Shown here: positions 61,781 to 64,000 of the stretch, piece by piece
Layout of the letters: every line of letters starts with the position of its first letter
Position numbering within the stretch: position 1 is the stretch's first letter
From: Anarhynchus alexandrinus
Taxonomy: Eukaryota; Chordata; Aves; Charadriiformes; Charadriidae
DNA length: 64,000 nt
Assembly: GCA_008711295.1 (NCBI GenBank)
Contig: VUYV01000035.1
Span: 4,916,742 to 4,980,741 of the forward strand
Direction: 5' to 3'
Notes under the pieces: model-generated
The model's input: only the letters and a program-made list of their open reading frames with translations
Databases searched by the model: none
Told to the model about the DNA's origin: nothing
Made by a program: the position numbers and the translations under genes

Positions 61781-64000
61781 GTTGGGGGGAAGAGAAGGCA
61801 TGATGAGGCAGCAGGCTTGGTACGGGGTCTCCACGCAGTATCTGCCTTCCTTACCCACTCTGCAGGCTCTGTTTCCAAGCATGAATTGGGATGTGAAACC
61901 TATTTCTTGCAACAGGAGAGAAAAGGAAAAAAATCTGTCTCTTTGTCCTAAAAATGTAAATGAGATGGACTTATTTGCAGTCTCATAATAGGAGACAAAG
62001 GGGCATTCAGGAAATTTGAAAGGCAAGAGATGATTGAAATCCTGCCCAAGGAAATCCCTACCTACACACTGACCTGTGGGGCTCCTGGAAATAAAAGGCA
62101 AGGCCTTGGCAGCATTGAAAGTGGGGACTGGATGTATTTAAGGAAAAGGAGAACGTGAGTTTCATTTGAGTTTCTACAACCTTTTCCTCTCTGGGAGAAA
62201 TAAGTTCTTCTTCTTCAAGACATCAGGCAAACACCAAGACAACTTCTCTCTCATGTAGGTTATTCTGTAACCGTCCACCAAGGAGTTTCTTACAGGTATT
62301 CGCTGGTGTCCACTGTCAGAGAGGGGATCCAAGGCTAGAGGGTTCCCTGGGTGGTCGACCCTGGGTAGCAGTGAGAGGAAGGCTGTGAAATGGCTTTCCC
62401 TTGTTCAGCTACATTGGGACTATTCACACAGAAATGACACCAGAAGATACTGCTATCACAGCAAATGGCTTCTGCTCCTGAGGGGGAGGAGAGAAGTACG
62501 GTCTATCACACCCTGAGTAAACCTAACATAAAATAAATTCAAGACTTTTGCTAGAAGCAGGAATCCTGGATGATATACAGGAGAAGGCAGGCAAGAAATG
62601 GAGTGTGAGAGCAGGTGTCCTCCAGATGATGAGCCTGGGGGGATTAGCTGGCAAATTTCAAGGGGATAACGAACACTTCAAGGCAGATCATGCCTCTTCA
62701 GGGGAAAGAGGATAGAATATCCCAGGTGAAGAAAGTGGCAAGAAGGAGATGATGATCAAAAGTTATTTATCAAAGTGTAACATCAGACTTACTTGAAGGG
62801 AAGCCAGGGAATGGCCCGCAGACAGCAGGTGGATATCAAGCCTTTCATCTAACCCCGACTGGGTAGGAAAAAAAGACTGCTTTCTGATGGCACTTCAGTG
62901 ACGAATGCAAAATCTGCTGGTGGTTGCAAAATCTTTCTGGTTACCCAGGAAAAAGCAGCCAGAGCACTGAAGCCCACAGTGCCAAGCCTGCGGCAACAGA
63001 TCCCGTCACTGCAAGCTAAGCAGAAGGGGCAAGAGCTGACCAGTTCCCCTCTTGCTTGCATGAGATCCCTGCAGGGAGGTGACGGTAGGAAGAGGAATAA
63101 GAACCCATGATGAACATATCAGTTTGGGACATTTCATATATCAAGTCCTTTCTCTGCAACAGAATTTCTGTAAGGCTCTGTGTGACTGCTGTCTCTGCCT
63201 CTATTTCCCATTTTGGGAATGGGATTGAGTGCTTTCTACATCCCAAATATACCATAGGGTGTTTGGGAACAGAGGCAGACAATGTTGTATCTCAGCTGGA
63301 CAAGGGCAGCCAAAAAGCTGTTGCTTGGGAAAACTGGTATGCTTGTGATGTAGAGGAGGTTGGTATTCAGGCCTGTAAAGTTGGTGCTTTGCCTGAAAAC
63401 TAAATTCACTTGTTGGCTTTCTCCTGTGATATGAGGAATCCAGGTAATAAATATAGAACGAGGACAGCTCCAAGTCTCTGCAGTTCCTGCGTGAGAACCA
63501 CAAACGGATCTAGTGATGGGCACAGAGCTGTGGGCAGAAGGCATTGATGTGCCTGTTGTGTTTTGAGCGCAGTGCTGGAAGAGGGCCAAGCACCGCTTGC
63601 CTCTATTCAACGGTGAATGGGTTGGCTGCTGTGATTGGGTTGAGACAGGTTTAAAACTGCTCTGTGGAAGGATCTTTTCTTTCCAAATAGAACACATTTC
63701 TCGCTTCCCTGTGGTGAAGCAGTGGGTCGGACATGCCTTGGATAGTGGAGGCTTCCATAGTTACTAATAAACTGGGGCTGGGTCCTGCCCAGACCTCCAC
63801 GCTTTGCAGTGCTGGTGCCCAGACTGGGGCTGGCCCATGGCCCTTAGTGGAGGCACTCATGGGCCACAAGCCACAGCCGCCCCAACGTGACACACGAGTA
63901 TTCACAGCTCACTGCTTTCCATTGCCACGCGCTGCTGCACAAGTCTGTTCACCACAACGTAGGATCCAGATACAATATTTTTTCTGCAGGGCTAAAGAGC
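61781..64000. other. Upstream or intronic DNA, no gene recognised
   Basis: Open frames of up to 153 codons (63236-63697, minus) overlap others in several frames and show no known motif. Nothing is supported. Confidence 0.6.

Noticed and set aside
63236..63697. 153-codon minus-strand open frame
   Set aside because: It overlaps further open frames on both strands in the same interval and shows no domain-like pattern.

Overview
The window is vertebrate nuclear DNA and almost certainly avian. It has split exons with GT-AG introns, very few interspersed repeats, and one CR1 LINE of the bird type. I cannot name the species. It holds one protein-coding gene that I can support: SV2B (synaptic vesicle glycoprotein 2B), on the minus strand, from the ATG at 46767 to the stop codon at 19630. 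I rebuilt the reading frame exon by exon. Twelve coding exons with compatible splice phases give 2118 nt, which is 705 codons plus a stop. No frameshift or premature stop is needed. The product has the 12-segment major-facilitator fold, the acidic cytoplasmic N-terminus, and the large luminal loop with three N-glycosylation sequons that mark SV2 proteins. Compared with mammalian SV2B as I recall it, the protein has about 20 extra residues at the N-terminus.

Layout, left to right: 1-19629 lies downstream of SV2B (3' UTR plus intergenic DNA), where I recognise no gene. It contains ancient repeat fragments, palindromic E-box hairpins, a CpG-dense patch, a perfect alternating purine-pyrimidine tract and a 3 x 20 bp minisatellite. 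It also contains a 1625-bp segment present twice in tandem around a single N, which is best explained as two contig ends that were not merged. 19630-46767 is the coding part of SV2B with 11 introns. The first coding intron is the longest (11.2 kb) and contains a CpG-dense patch and a poly-A tract interrupted by an N. 46768-64000 lies upstream of the start codon. It is probably 5' intron and 5' flank of SV2B, but no non-coding first exon or promoter could be fixed. It carries an internally deleted CR1 element, MIR-like fragments, and a 68-N gap flanked by G14 runs on both sides.

No CRISPR array, operon, tRNA, rRNA or microbial system is visible. I found no new biological system. The observations most worth checking are the false-duplication signature, the N-terminal extension of SV2B, a weak splice donor after coding exon 11, and several CpG-dense islets away from any recognised promoter.
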